Below, one piece after another: positions 1-9,567 of a DNA stretch of 64,000 nt. The notes under the pieces were generated by a model, which saw only the letters and a list, made by a program, of their open reading frames with translations, did no database searches and was not told the origin of the DNA. This DNA is from Pandoraea oxalativorans (lineage in GTDB: Bacteria; Pseudomonadota; Gammaproteobacteria; Burkholderiales; Burkholderiaceae): positions 1,922,001-1,986,000 of the forward strand of contig NZ_CP011253.3 in the NCBI RefSeq assembly GCF_000972785.3, read 5' to 3'. A program made the position numbers and the translations under genes. Each line of letters begins with the position of its first letter. Within the stretch, counting starts at the first letter, position 1.

Positions 1-1
1 T

Positions 2-265
2 GGCAGCTACGCAACCATCGTGGCGTGTGTCGGTGCGGGGGTCGGCTATTCGCTGGTGCCGCGGGGGATTTACCTGCGTTACCGTCAGGAAGCGAACATT
101 GTCGGGCACGCGATGGAAGACCTCGCCTCGGTGCCGAACTTCTTCGTTCGTCATCGGGGCGTCGAGGTCCATCCGGCACGCGAAGCGTTCCTGCGCGTGA
201 TGCGTGAATACGTTGCAGAGGCGCAGCCCGAAACACGTCTCGGTGAAGCACGTGTTCAGCCCTGA
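2..265 (+). CDS. LysR-type transcriptional regulator, C-terminal fragment
   Basis: The reading frame is open from the window edge and ends at TGA 263-265, so only about 87 C-terminal residues are visible. The segment reads like the end of a LysR substrate-binding domain: a glycine-rich VACVGAGVGYSLVP stretch (the usual 'V..G.G...LP' strand-turn), then a basic strand and a final amphipathic helix with a short tail. The N-terminal HTH lies outside the window, so family assignment rests on this end alone. The last 10 bases overlap the 3' end of the convergent recJ gene. Which promoter or effector it responds to cannot be told. Confidence 0.6.
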   Translation, partial: GSYATIVACVGAGVGYSLVPRGIYLRYRQEANIVGHAMEDLASVPNFFVRHRGVEVHPAREAFLRVMREYVAEAQPETRLGEARVQP

Positions 266-1953
266 GCGTGCTCGATGATCATTTGCACACGCGATACGCC
301 ATTAAACGTGTCCGCAGCTAAGCGATACGCGAATTGCGCGCGGCTTGGCAACGTGTCGGCGTGATTGAACCAGATCGCGTTGAAGCGCATGCGGCCCCGT
401 CCGAGTTGCAGCTTCAGGTGCTTGTCTTTCAGGATGGCTTGCGAGAGCACGTCGAACTCGCCGGAGAACACGGGGGGCGGAAAGCCCTGTCCCCAGACTT
501 GGGCGTCGAGCATGGCGACGAAGGGTGGGACGAAGCAATCGTCACCGATGTCGCCGTCGGTTTCGATCACGCGGGAGAGCGTCTTCTCGTCGAGCCATTC
601 CTGTCCGACGGCTTCGAACGCGGCCTGAAAACGCGGCAGCGCGTCGGCAGCGATCGTGAGACCGGCCGCCATCGCGTGGCCACCGAACTTGCCGATCAGG
701 CCGGGTTCGCGTTTGGTGACGAGGTCGAGCGCGTCGCGCAAATGGAAGCCGGGGATCGAGCGTCCGGATCCTTTGATCTGACCGTCGTCCCCCGGTGCGA
801 ACACGATGGTCGGGCGGTAGAACCTCTCTTTGAGGCGGGCCGCCACGATACCGATCACGCCTTGATGCCACGTTTCGTTAAACGCGCAAAGCGTGGTCGC
901 GGCACGTGGATCGAAACGCGCCAGGTCGGCCAGCGCTTCCTGCTGCATGCCCGCTTCGATTTCGCGACGCTCGCGATTCATCGCGTCGAGTTCCTGCGCG
1001 AGCGTCCAGGCGCGGGCGTCGTCGTCCGTCAGCAGGCATTCGATGCCGAGCGACATATCCGCGAGGCGTCCGGCGGCGTTCAGGCGCGGGCCCAGACCGA
1101 AGCCGAGATCGAAACTCCCGGCCTGCCGTGCGTTGCGGGCGGCGGCGCGAAAGAGGGCGTTGATGCCGGGGTGCATCCGTCCTGCGCGCATACGCGACAG
1201 GCCCTGTGCCACCAGAATGCGATTGTTGGCGTCGAGCTTGACCACGTCGGCCACGGTGCCCAGCGCGACGAGGTCCAGTAACGTATCGAGCCGCGGTTGT
1301 TCGCGTGCGTCGAAAGCGCCACGTCCACGCAATTCGGCGCGCAACGCCAGCAGCACGTAAAACATCACGCCGACCCCTGCCAAATTCTTGCTGGGGAACT
1401 CACAGCCCGGCTGATTCGGATTGACGATGCAACGCGCGTTGGGCAGTTCGCTACCCGGCAAGTGGTGGTCGGTGACCACGACTTCAATGCCAAGCAATTG
1501 CGCAGCAGCCACGCCATCGAGGCTGGCGATGCCGTTGTCGACGGTAATCAGGACATCCGGCGGACCTTGTTTGCCGCGTGCGGCGAGCGTCACGATTTCC
1601 GGTGTGAGTCCGTAACCATATTCGAAGCGGTTCGGCACCAGATACTCGACGTTCGCGCCAAACATGCGCAGCCCGCGTACGGCCACGGCGCAAGCCGTCG
1701 CCCCATCGCAGTCATAGTCGGCCACGACGAGCATGCGTTTGCCCGCGGCGATGGCGTCTGCGAGGAATACGGCGGCCTCTTGCGCTCCCTTGAGCTGCGT
1801 CGGCGGAATCAGGCGAGCGAGGGCGGTTTCGGTCTCGGTGCTCTCGAGGACGCCGCGCGCGGCGAACAGACGGGCCAGCACGGGGTGGACGCCGTCACGC
1901 GAGAGGGTGTCGGCGGTCGTCTCGTCGACGCGTCGGGTGACGATATCGGTCAT
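256..1953 (-). CDS. recJ: Single-stranded-DNA-specific exonuclease RecJ
   Basis: 565 residues, normal for RecJ, a 5'-3' exonuclease for single-stranded DNA in recombination, base-excision and mismatch repair. Conserved DHH-family motifs are visible: VVADYDCDG (about residues 76-84), the ITVDNG motif (136-141), TDHH (161-164) and the GPRLNAAGR motif of the DHHA1 half (about 285-293). These are the manganese-binding and core motifs. The ATG start at 1953 overlaps the TGA of the upstream RpfE-like gene (ATGA), suggesting translational coupling. The 3' end overlaps the convergent LysR gene by 10 bp. Confidence 0.97.
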   Translation of the reverse strand: MTDIVTRRVDETTADTLSRDGVHPVLARLFAARGVLESTETETALARLIPPTQLKGAQEAAVFLADAIAAGKRMLVVADYDCDGATACAVAVRGLRMFGANVEYLVPNRFEYGYGLTPEIVTLAARGKQGPPDVLITVDNGIASLDGVAAAQLLGIEVVVTDHHLPGSELPNARCIVNPNQPGCEFPSKNLAGVGVMFYVLLALRAELRGRGAFDAREQPRLDTLLDLVALGTVADVVKLDANNRILVAQGLSRMRAGRMHPGINALFRAAARNARQAGSFDLGFGLGPRLNAAGRLADMSLGIECLLTDDDARAWTLAQELDAMNRERREIEAGMQQEALADLARFDPRAATTLCAFNETWHQGVIGIVAARLKERFYRPTIVFAPGDDGQIKGSGRSIPGFHLRDALDLVTKREPGLIGKFGGHAMAAGLTIAADALPRFQAAFEAVGQEWLDEKTLSRVIETDGDIGDDCFVPPFVAMLDAQVWGQGFPPPVFSGEFDVLSQAILKDKHLKLQLGRGRMRFNAIWFNHADTLPSRAQFAYRLAADTFNGVSRVQMIIEHAQG

Positions 1954-3029
1954 GCCACTTCCTCGCCTAGCCGGGCCAGCGGCACCATGCGTGCCGTGAG
2001 CCCCTGGCGACGCCAGAACTTGCGAAGGTCGCCGCTACGGGCGCGAAGGGTCACGCAATGGCTGTCGCCACACAGCGTGAGCGCGACTTCACGCGCTTGC
2101 CCTTTTTGCAGACGCTCCAACGCCGGTGCCAGCCAGCGACGGTCGAGCTCGACGAGGGCGTCGCGCCAGCGTGCCCAGTCTTCCACCAGAAAATACGATG
2201 TCAGTGTGTCGATTTGCACCAGCGTGCGGCCGTCGGCAGCATCGATACCCGCCGACGTTGGGTGCAGTGCGATCTGCATATGATTCGCCAATCCGCGCGT
2301 GGCGGGGGCGTCGGCCAGGACCGTGACGCACGGACGATTCATGCGGGGCGCGGCAATGCGCTGACCGCCGCCGAACAGCCAGATCGCGTTCACGGGCGGC
2401 AAGCCGCGCGCTTCGCGCGCCTGATTGGCCGGGTGGTCGTACCAGGCCATCTGCACTTCGTTTTGCCATTTGCGCCACGTCAGTTCGGCCTTGCCCTGAG
2501 GCAGCCAGATGTCGACGTTGCGCCCGGCGGCGCGCGCAGGCGACGCCGTGAGAAGGTCGCCCAGCGCGGGGGCGCTCAGATACCACCGGTCGGGGCGCGG
2601 CGCGATCAAATCGCCGCCTTCTTCGGCAAACAGCCCGTGCGCCGTCGCGAAAAGGGCGGCAGATTCCTCCGCGCTCAATGCCAGTTCGGCCGGGTCCGTC
2701 AGCACGAGATGGTCGGTGGCGATGTGAATGTGAGCGGGTTGTGCGCAGTACCAGAACCGGGTGTCGAGCGCGCCGCTGTCGTCAAACAACATGAACGGCG
2801 CGAGCGGCGCGCGCGCAGGGCCGCCGGGCAGCCCGAAAGCGTCGGCGAGCCAGCGTTCGTGCGGCAGCGTGGGGACAAACGGGTCTTCCGGCACGTCCTG
2901 CGCCGACTGAACGCCGCGCGCGAGCAACTTTTCGAGCGCGGGCAACTCCAATTCGGCCAGCAGTGCGGGCAAATGGGCCGACGCGGGGAGCGCGAACGGC
3001 AAGAGAAAGTGCAGGGCAGGTGTATCCAT
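1950..3029 (-). CDS. RpfE-like conserved protein (phosphoglycerate mutase-like)
   Basis: 359 residues from the ATG at 3029 (MDTPALHFLLP). The frame stays open 81 codons further upstream, but that extension is low-complexity, crosses the divergent lolC promoter region and is not favoured. The protein matches the family annotated as 'regulatory protein RpfE type' or 'cofactor-independent phosphoglycerate mutase-like' that neighbours recJ in Xanthomonas and Burkholderiaceae. It has a conserved N-terminal FLLPFALP strand and a VNAIWLFGGG motif (about residues 213-222). I see no complete set of phosphoglycerate mutase metal ligands, so enzymatic activity is uncertain. It is translationally coupled to recJ through a 4-bp overlap. 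Confidence 0.75.
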   Translation of the reverse strand: MDTPALHFLLPFALPASAHLPALLAELELPALEKLLARGVQSAQDVPEDPFVPTLPHERWLADAFGLPGGPARAPLAPFMLFDDSGALDTRFWYCAQPAHIHIATDHLVLTDPAELALSAEESAALFATAHGLFAEEGGDLIAPRPDRWYLSAPALGDLLTASPARAAGRNVDIWLPQGKAELTWRKWQNEVQMAWYDHPANQAREARGLPPVNAIWLFGGGQRIAAPRMNRPCVTVLADAPATRGLANHMQIALHPTSAGIDAADGRTLVQIDTLTSYFLVEDWARWRDALVELDRRWLAPALERLQKGQAREVALTLCGDSHCVTLRARSGDLRKFWRRQGLTARMVPLARLGEEVA

Positions 3030-3211
3030 GTCGAGGCGAATTGTATGGCAAACTTCGCGCTGGCAGTTGGGTGACCCTGACGTCAGGTACGGAACGTACC
3101 ATTCACCGCGCCGGGCAGGGGCCGGGGGCGGAGTTTGGGTACTGGGCCCGCGCGGTTGCAAACCGGCGCCGGTACGCTCCGATCGATCCTTATCAAGAAT
3201 CAGGAATCCGT

Positions 3212-4465
3212 TTGAAATTCCCATACGAATGGCAGATCGGCTGGCGCTACACGCGCACCGGCAAGCGATCATCCGGCAACGGTTTCATTTCCTTCATCTC
3301 TTTCATCTCCATGGCCGGCATTGCGCTGGGCGTGGCGGCGCTCATTGTGGTGCTCTCGGTGATGAACGGCTTTCAGAAGGAAGTTCGGGACCGCATGCTC
3401 TCCGTGCTGGCGCACATCGAAGTCTTCGCGGTCGACGGCAATCTGCCGGACTGGCAGCGCACCGCCGCCGAAGCGCTGCAAAACAAGAACGTCATTGCGG
3501 CTGCGCCTTACGTGGGCGAGCAAGCCATGCTTACGCGAGACGACAACGTGCGCGGCGTGGTGCTGCGCGGCATCGTCCCGAGCGAGGAAGCGAAGGTCTC
3601 CGACCTCGGTAAGCAAATTACGGATGGCACCCTGAATAACCTGACGCCGGGCAGCTTCGGCATCGTGCTCGGACGCGAGCTGGCGCGGGCGCTAAGCGTG
3701 AGCATCGGCGACAAGATCACGCTCGTGGCTCCTCAGGGGACGATCACGCCCGCAGGCGTGTTGCCGCGCGTGAAGCAGTTCACGGTGGTCGCGATCTTCA
3801 CGGCGGGGCATTACGAATATGACAGTTCGCTCGCGTTGATCGACCTGCATGACGCGCAAACGCTATTCAGACTCGACGGCCCGACGGGCGTGCGTCTGAA
3901 AATTCGGGACATGGAGCAGGCGCCGCTCGTGGCGCGCGAACTGGCCAAGACGCTCTCCGGCAACATGTGGGTGCGCGACTGGACTCAGCAGAACAAGAAC
4001 TGGTTCGTGGCGGTGCAGACCGAAAAGCGCATGATGTTCATCATCCTGACGCTCATCATCGCGGTGGCTGCGTTCAACCTGGTGTCCTCGCTGGTGATGA
4101 CGGTGACCGACAAGTATGCGGACATTGCCATTCTGCGAACGCTGGGTGCGCAGCCCGGCTCGATCATGAAGATCTTCATCGTGCAGGGGGTGACGATCGG
4201 CTTTGCCGGGGCGTTGCTCGGTGTCGGCCTTGGTTGTCTGATTTCGGTGAATATCGGAACGATTGTTCCGTTCATCGAGCATTTGCTGGGGATCCACTTC
4301 CTGCCGCAAGACATCTACTTCATTTCCGAATTGCCCTCGGATCTGCAATCGTCCGACGTGATCCGCATCGGGGTGATCTCCTTCATCCTCTCGGCGCTTG
4401 CGACGATCTATCCGAGCTGGCGTGCCTCGCGCGTCAAACCGGCGGAGGCCCTGCGCTATGAGTAA
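3212..4465 (+). CDS. lolC: Lipoprotein-releasing ABC transporter permease LolC/E
   Basis: Inner-membrane permease of the Lol system, which extracts lipoproteins and hands them to LolA. Start chosen at TTG 3212 (reads [15 protein letters not shown]), with AGGA at 3202-3205; this gives 417 residues, the family length. The open frame upstream (to 2963) lacks family similarity. The topology is classic: one N-terminal membrane helix (about 25-52), a large periplasmic domain, then three C-terminal helices (about 272-297, 324-347, 382-403) of the FtsX/MacB type. The 3' end overlaps lolD by 8 bp. No second LolE-type gene lies beside it, so this protein may form a homodimer, as proposed for LolF. Confidence 0.95.
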   Translation: MKFPYEWQIGWRYTRTGKRSSGNGFISFISFISMAGIALGVAALIVVLSVMNGFQKEVRDRMLSVLAHIEVFAVDGNLPDWQRTAAEALQNKNVIAAAPYVGEQAMLTRDDNVRGVVLRGIVPSEEAKVSDLGKQITDGTLNNLTPGSFGIVLGRELARALSVSIGDKITLVAPQGTITPAGVLPRVKQFTVVAIFTAGHYEYDSSLALIDLHDAQTLFRLDGPTGVRLKIRDMEQAPLVARELAKTLSGNMWVRDWTQQNKNWFVAVQTEKRMMFIILTLIIAVAAFNLVSSLVMTVTDKYADIAILRTLGAQPGSIMKIFIVQGVTIGFAGALLGVGLGCLISVNIGTIVPFIEHLLGIHFLPQDIYFISELPSDLQSSDVIRIGVISFILSALATIYPSWRASRVKPAEALRYE

Positions 4466-5183
4466 TGCGAATCAATCGATGGCCCCGGTGCCGAATCTGG
4501 CTTACGACGGTCCTGTGTTGCGGGCTCGCGATCTGCACAAGACGTTCAAGCAAGGTCAGTTGAATGTGACCGTGCTCAACGGGGCGAGTCTTGACGTTGC
4601 GCCGGGCGAGAAGGTGGCGATCGTCGGCGCGTCGGGTTCCGGCAAGAGCACTTTGCTTCATGTGCTGGGCGGGCTCGACGATCCATCGCGCGGCGAGGTG
4701 TCGTTGCTCGGCAAGCCGTTTTCGTCGCTGCGCGAGCGCGACAAGACGGCGCAGCGTAATCAGTCGCTCGGCTTCGTCTATCAGTTTCACCATCTGCTGG
4801 CCGAGTTCTCCGCGCTGGATAACGTGGCCATGCCGCTGCGTATCCGCCGTCTGCCGACCGAGCAGGCACGCGCAGCGGCACAGGTGATGCTGGAGCGGGT
4901 CGGTCTGGGGTCACGGATGAAGCATCGTCCGTCGGAGCTGTCGGGCGGTGAGCGTCAGCGAGTCGCGATGGCGCGGGCGCTGGTCACGCAACCCGCATGC
5001 GTGCTGGCTGACGAGCCGACCGGTAACCTCGACGGACATACTGCCGAGACCGTGTTCGAACTCATGCTGGAGTTGTCCGAGACGCTCAAGACCAGCTTCG
5101 TGATCGTCACGCACGATATCGATCTGGCGCGTCGTTGCGATCGGGCCTTGCGTCTTCGCGAAGGGGTTCTGGAGTCCGCGTAA
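4458..5183 (+). CDS. lolD: Lipoprotein-releasing ABC transporter ATP-binding protein LolD
   Basis: 241 residues from the ATG at 4458, which lies inside the end of lolC (8-bp overlap, so translation is probably coupled). It has a full ABC ATPase motif set: Walker [10 protein letters not shown], a Q-loop in FVYQFHHL, the LSGGERQR signature, Walker B CVLADEP followed by TGNLD, and a switch histidine in [13 protein letters not shown] and [15 protein letters not shown] are typical of the LolD/MacB branch. It powers lipoprotein release by the adjacent permease at the inner membrane. A hairpin terminator follows at 5228. Confidence 0.97.
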   Translation: MSNANQSMAPVPNLAYDGPVLRARDLHKTFKQGQLNVTVLNGASLDVAPGEKVAIVGASGSGKSTLLHVLGGLDDPSRGEVSLLGKPFSSLRERDKTAQRNQSLGFVYQFHHLLAEFSALDNVAMPLRIRRLPTEQARAAAQVMLERVGLGSRMKHRPSELSGGERQRVAMARALVTQPACVLADEPTGNLDGHTAETVFELMLELSETLKTSFVIVTHDIDLARRCDRALRLREGVLESA

Positions 5184-5227
5184 GGTTGTGCAAGGCGAGT
5201 TGTCGCTCGTCATGGCGGACAGAGAAG

Positions 5228-5259
5228 CGCCGGGGATTTCCCCGGCGTTTTGCATTTTC
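5228..5259 (+). terminator. Rho-independent terminator after lolD
   Basis: An 8-bp GC-rich stem (5228-5235 with 5240-5247, loop ATTT) is followed by TTTT and a second T-rich run. It sits 45 bp after the lolD stop and ends the lolC-lolD unit. Confidence 0.75.
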
Positions 5260-5389
5260 GGGACGGCGTGCGAACGCGTTTTTCGGCAACGTCCTAGACC
5301 ATGATGCGGTGTTGTCCGATGGTCACGACAACGACGACGTGCGAGCCTTGTCGTCGCCCCGTAGAATTGACGCGTAAGGACACCTGACC

Positions 5390-6247
5390 ATGTGGATCGA
5401 TACCCATTGCCATCTCGATGCGGCCGAGTTTGACGCCGACCGCACCACTGTGATTACCGACGCCGTCGCTGCGGGGGTGGTCGGCCTTGTCGTGCCGGCG
5501 GTCGAATGTGCGACGTTCGACGCGGCCCGTGCTGCCGCTCGCGCAGTGCCGGGCGGCGCGTATGCGTTGGGCATTCATCCGCTCTACACGCCACGTGCGC
5601 GTGAGGAGGATATCGCGACGCTGCGTCGGGCGGTCGAGCTTGCCATGGGGGATCCGCGCTTCGTCGGCATTGGCGAGATCGGGCTGGATTTCTTCGTCAG
5701 GACGCTCGACCCCGAGCGTCAGCAGTTCTTCTACGTCGAGCAACTGAAGATCGCACGCGATTTCGATCTGCCGGTCATTCTTCATGTGCGTCGCTCCCAG
5801 GATGCCTTGCTCAAACAGCTTCGGATCTTTAAGCCGCGAGGCGGCATCGCCCACGCATTCAATGGCAGTCGGCAGCAGGCGGACATGTTCGTCGAGCGCG
5901 GCTTTTGTCTCGGGTTCGGCGGGCAAATGACATTTGATCGCGCTTTGCAAATTCGTCGTCTGGCCGTGGACATGCCGCTGGAATCCATCGTGCTGGAGAC
6001 GGATGCGCCCGACATTGCGCCTGAATGGCGCTACAAACAACGCAATAGTCCCGTGGAGTTGCCACGCATTGCGCAGGTGTTGGCGGCGCTGCGCGGCGTC
6101 GCACCTGAGGTGCTTTCTCAGGCGACGTGTGCCAACGCCTGGCGCGTGCTGCCGCGCTTGTCCGGTGCCATGGCGATGGGGCCGGGTGACGGTCCCGCCA
6201 CAAACCTCTCTCTGATTTCCCCCGACACTTCCGGGCAATCGCGCTGA
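5390..6247 (+). CDS. TatD-family metal-dependent hydrolase
   Basis: 285 residues. TatD-family proteins are TIM-barrel metal-dependent DNases or exonucleases. Visible ligands are the N-terminal H6xH8 motif in DTHCHLD, E96 in GIGEIGLDFF, H132 in ILHVRRS, H155 in GIAHAFNGS and the aspartate in VLETDAPD (about residue 205). AAGGA about 10 bp upstream supports ATG 5390. The TAG-free 44-bp gap to comEC suggests co-transcription with DNA-uptake gene comEC. The position beside comEC would fit a role in nucleic-acid processing, but this is inference. Confidence 0.9.
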   Translation: MWIDTHCHLDAAEFDADRTTVITDAVAAGVVGLVVPAVECATFDAARAAARAVPGGAYALGIHPLYTPRAREEDIATLRRAVELAMGDPRFVGIGEIGLDFFVRTLDPERQQFFYVEQLKIARDFDLPVILHVRRSQDALLKQLRIFKPRGGIAHAFNGSRQQADMFVERGFCLGFGGQMTFDRALQIRRLAVDMPLESIVLETDAPDIAPEWRYKQRNSPVELPRIAQVLAALRGVAPEVLSQATCANAWRVLPRLSGAMAMGPGDGPATNLSLISPDTSGQSR

Positions 6248-6291
6248 CGCCCGGGCGTCGCGCGACTGTCGAAACATGACGTGGTGACGTC

Positions 6292-9200
6292 ATGAGAATG
6301 GTGCTGCTCGCCTGGGTGGCGGGCGTCTGGTGGCTGCAACAAGCCTCGGCGCTGCCCACGGGGCAAGGGTTTGCGATAGCGGTCGGCATTGCCGCGTGTG
6401 TATTCGTTGCGGGTGCGCTGCGCGTGATTTGGGTGGCAGGAGGCACTCGGTCATATGCACAGCCGTGGGGGGCGACGAGCGGGCGATGCCGTCCTGGAGG
6501 CAAGGCAGCACTGGCCGGTCGTGGTGTCGATGACCGTCAGGCCGGTGGCGCAGCGTCTGTGAACCACGGCTGGCCGCGATGGCTGGCGGTGGCGGCGTTC
6601 GCGTTGAGTGCAGGCGTTGGCGGATATGCGTGGGCAGCCTACCGGGCGGAAGTGCGGCTGGGGGACAGCTTGCCCGCTGCACTTGAGGGTCAGGACGTGC
6701 TGGTGACCGGCGTGGTGGCGGGGCTGCCCATTACCACGGGCGATGGCGTGCGGTTCGTGTTCGACGTCGAACGCGCACACGCCCTGGCGCGGGGCGATGA
6801 ACGCATCGGCGGATGCGATACATGTGGCGCACCGTCGGTGTGTGGGAATGGCAAAGGCATCGGCGATGGCGGAGGCGCAGGGGCATCGCTTGCGCCGAGA
6901 CGACTCACCGGCGGGGGTGACTTGGCATGTGGTGCGGTGCATGTGCCGAAGCGCATCGAGTTGGTTTTGCCAATGCGTTCGGCCTTCGGTGGGAAAGGCG
7001 GCAAACGCTGGAAGGGCGAGGAGCTCGGGGGACGCGGCGTCGCTGACCTCGGTGCAGGCGACGCATCGGAGGGTGCTGCGGCGGTGGCCGGGACGCAACT
7101 GCCTCGCGCAGGTGAGCGATGGCGAATGCCGGTTCGTCTCAAGGCACCGCGTGGCTTCGCCAACTGGCACGGCTTCGATGCGGAATTGCTGGCGCTGGTT
7201 CGGGGCATTCGGGCATCGGGATACGTACGGACGTCGTTTGGCAGAGGTGGACAAACGAACGCGGTTCGCTCACGTCGCCTGCATGCGGGGCCGTTGCCGG
7301 GGTATGGATTCGCGGCATGGCGTGAGCGATTGCGAGACGATTTTCGGGCTGCCCTCGATCCGTCGGCGAGATATGGCGGCGTGCTGATGGCGTTGGCGCT
7401 GGGAGAGCGCGGCGATATCGCGGATGACGACTGGCAAATGTTTGCCGACACCGGTGTGAGTCATTTACTGGCGATCTCGGGGTTACACGTCTCGCTGGTC
7501 GCCGGGGCGATGGCTGTGATCGTTGGCGGGCTGTGGCGTCGAGCGAGCTTTGGGCGACGGCGCTTGCCATTGTGGTTGCCAGCGCCGAAGGCGGCGGCTG
7601 TCGCAGGGTTGCTGGCGGCGGTGGCGTATGGCGCAATTGCGGGTTGGGGTGTGCCTGTGAGACGCGCCGTCGGCATGGTCGCCATGGTGGTGCTGGCGTT
7701 GCTCACGGGGCGATTTGCCGCGCCGTCTTATGCGCTGGCATGGGCGCTCGCGGTTGTCGTTACGCTGGATCCGTGGGCCGTCGTCACGCCCGGTTTGTGG
7801 CTGTCGTTCGGTGCGGTGACGGCGCTCGTGTTGGCCGCGAGGCGGGGCGACAGGGCCCGCTCGAACTCGAGCGGACGCCCAGATGGCGCACGGGACGCTG
7901 AGGGGGCTGAAGATGCCGACGTCCGGCGGAAACGCGGAGCCGCCACACGGTTGGAGGCCGTTGCCGCAACCCCGGCATGCGAGACGTTGGTGCCGAAGAC
8001 GGGCACGTTGAAGATCGATGAGGCGAGCAGCGCCTCGGCAGCTTGGCGAGCCTTAGGATGGATGGGGCGCTGGGGAGTCGCCTTATGCCGCCGATTGGCA
8101 CCCGCTGCCCGCGCACAGTATGCGGTCACCATCGGTCTCATCCCGTTGACGCTCGCGTGGTTCGGCTCAGTGCCGTTGCTGGGACCATTGGCGAATGCCG
8201 TCGCCATTCCGGTGATGACGCTGATCGTGACGCCGCTCGCGCTCGCAAGCCTGATGCTGCCTTCCGGTCTTGCGCACTGGGCGCTCTTTGTTGCGCATGC
8301 GGTGGTCGTCTGGCTGGCGGACTGGCTGGGCACACTTGCGGCAATGCCCTGGGCTGTCTGGCGAGCGCCGGTCGCACCGGTTTGGGCGCAGATGGTGGCC
8401 GTCGTCGGTGTCGTGGTTTGTCTCGTGCCGATGCCGCAGTGGGTTCGTGCGGCGAGACGGTGGGTGATCGGCATGCGGCTTGCCGGGGTGGCGCTGATGG
8501 GGCCAGCGGCACTGGCGTCCCCGCAACGGCCCGCGATGGGCGAGTTTCGCGTGACCATGCTCGACATTGGTCAGGGCAACGCTGTGCTGGTCGAAACCGC
8601 GACGCGAACGTTACTGTTCGACAGCGGCCCGCCTTTGGGGCGGGGCGGCGATGCGGGGCGGCGTGTCATCGTTCCCTATTTGCGCTCGATGGGGATAGCG
8701 CGGCTCGATCGGATGGTCGTCAGCCACGCGCATGACGATCACTTCGGCGGCGCGTTGAGCGTGTTGCGGGCGTTTCCGGAGGCCCAGGTTCTGTCGTCGT
8801 TGCCCGAAGGGCATCGGGTTCGGCGCGCCTCGGCAACGCATCGCACTTGCCTTGCCGGGCAGCAGTGGCAGTGGGAGGGCGTCACCTTCCGGTTTTTGCA
8901 CCCGGACAAAGCGGCGTTGCGTGACGGCCGACGTGGGAGGGCGGGGCCCAACAGTGTGAGCTGTGTGCTGCGAATTGCGAACGGACGGCACAGCGCGTTG
9001 CTCGCGGCCGACGCGGAAAGCCCCCAGGAACGCACGATGGTGGCCCGCTATGGGCGGGCGCTACGCTCGGACGTGCTGCTTGCTCCGCATCACGGCAGCC
9101 TGACGTCGTCGAGCTCGGCGTTCGTGACGGCGGTATCGCCAGCCCACGTGGTGTTTCAAACGGGGTATCGCAACCGCTTCGGGCATCCGAAAGCAGCCGT

Positions 9201-9354
9201 GGTCGCCCGCTATCGGTCCGCGGGTGCGACGCTCTGGCAGAGCGTGACGCACGGCGGGATTCGGTTCTCCAGCACGCCGGACGGCATGACGGCCCAAGCT
9301 TACCGTGCGAGTTATCGGCGTTACTGGCACGCCTTATCGCCCGATTCGTCCTGA
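6292..9354 (+). CDS. comEC: DNA internalization protein ComEC/Rec2
   Basis: Inner-membrane channel for single-stranded DNA uptake during natural transformation. Visible parts in order: an N-terminal membrane and DUF4131-like region; the Competence domain with the hallmark ALALGERGDI...HLLAISGLHVSL segment (about residues 365-400) and many membrane helices; and a C-terminal metallo-beta-lactamase-like domain from about residue 748 with LDIGQGNAVL and SHAHDDHFGG (about 811-820). At 1020 residues it is longer than the usual 750-850. The excess lies in two low-complexity inserts, at about residues 170-265 (Gly/Cys-rich) and 515-585 (charged, Ala-rich). The frame is intact. Natural competence is implied but not shown. 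Confidence 0.93.
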   Translation: MRMVLLAWVAGVWWLQQASALPTGQGFAIAVGIAACVFVAGALRVIWVAGGTRSYAQPWGATSGRCRPGGKAALAGRGVDDRQAGGAASVNHGWPRWLAVAAFALSAGVGGYAWAAYRAEVRLGDSLPAALEGQDVLVTGVVAGLPITTGDGVRFVFDVERAHALARGDERIGGCDTCGAPSVCGNGKGIGDGGGAGASLAPRRLTGGGDLACGAVHVPKRIELVLPMRSAFGGKGGKRWKGEELGGRGVADLGAGDASEGAAAVAGTQLPRAGERWRMPVRLKAPRGFANWHGFDAELLALVRGIRASGYVRTSFGRGGQTNAVRSRRLHAGPLPGYGFAAWRERLRDDFRAALDPSARYGGVLMALALGERGDIADDDWQMFADTGVSHLLAISGLHVSLVAGAMAVIVGGLWRRASFGRRRLPLWLPAPKAAAVAGLLAAVAYGAIAGWGVPVRRAVGMVAMVVLALLTGRFAAPSYALAWALAVVVTLDPWAVVTPGLWLSFGAVTALVLAARRGDRARSNSSGRPDGARDAEGAEDADVRRKRGAATRLEAVAATPACETLVPKTGTLKIDEASSASAAWRALGWMGRWGVALCRRLAPAARAQYAVTIGLIPLTLAWFGSVPLLGPLANAVAIPVMTLIVTPLALASLMLPSGLAHWALFVAHAVVVWLADWLGTLAAMPWAVWRAPVAPVWAQMVAVVGVVVCLVPMPQWVRAARRWVIGMRLAGVALMGPAALASPQRPAMGEFRVTMLDIGQGNAVLVETATRTLLFDSGPPLGRGGDAGRRVIVPYLRSMGIARLDRMVVSHAHDDHFGGALSVLRAFPEAQVLSSLPEGHRVRRASATHRTCLAGQQWQWEGVTFRFLHPDKAALRDGRRGRAGPNSVSCVLRIANGRHSALLAADAESPQERTMVARYGRALRSDVLLAPHHGSLTSSSSAFVTAVSPAHVVFQTGYRNRFGHPKAAVVARYRSAGATLWQSVTHGGIRFSSTPDGMTAQAYRASYRRYWHALSPDSS

Positions 9355-9567
9355 AAAGCGGTGGCGTGTCACATGTGTGTGCACTTTTCCGGATGACACC
9401 GCACGGCAATTCGACGGAAACCTCTACGGGCACTCTACGAGCGGTTAGCTAGAATGGTCCGGCGAATGTCATGCGGCCTGATCCTCGTGCCGAATGCACA
9501 TGCGTGCGACGCCGCGCGCCGTCGTCCCTGGGGCGCATGACGCGCGCTCGCCAAGACAACGAATTCC

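Noticed and set aside
3086..3100. Palindrome GGTACG-GAA-CGTACC in the lolC/rpfE-like divergent region as an operator
   Set aside because: Only 6-bp arms and no second copy elsewhere in the window; too weak to call a regulator site.
2963..3211. N-terminal extension of LolC
   Set aside because: 83 upstream codons overlap the divergent gene and have no family similarity; TTG 3212 with AGGA fits the family N-terminus and length.
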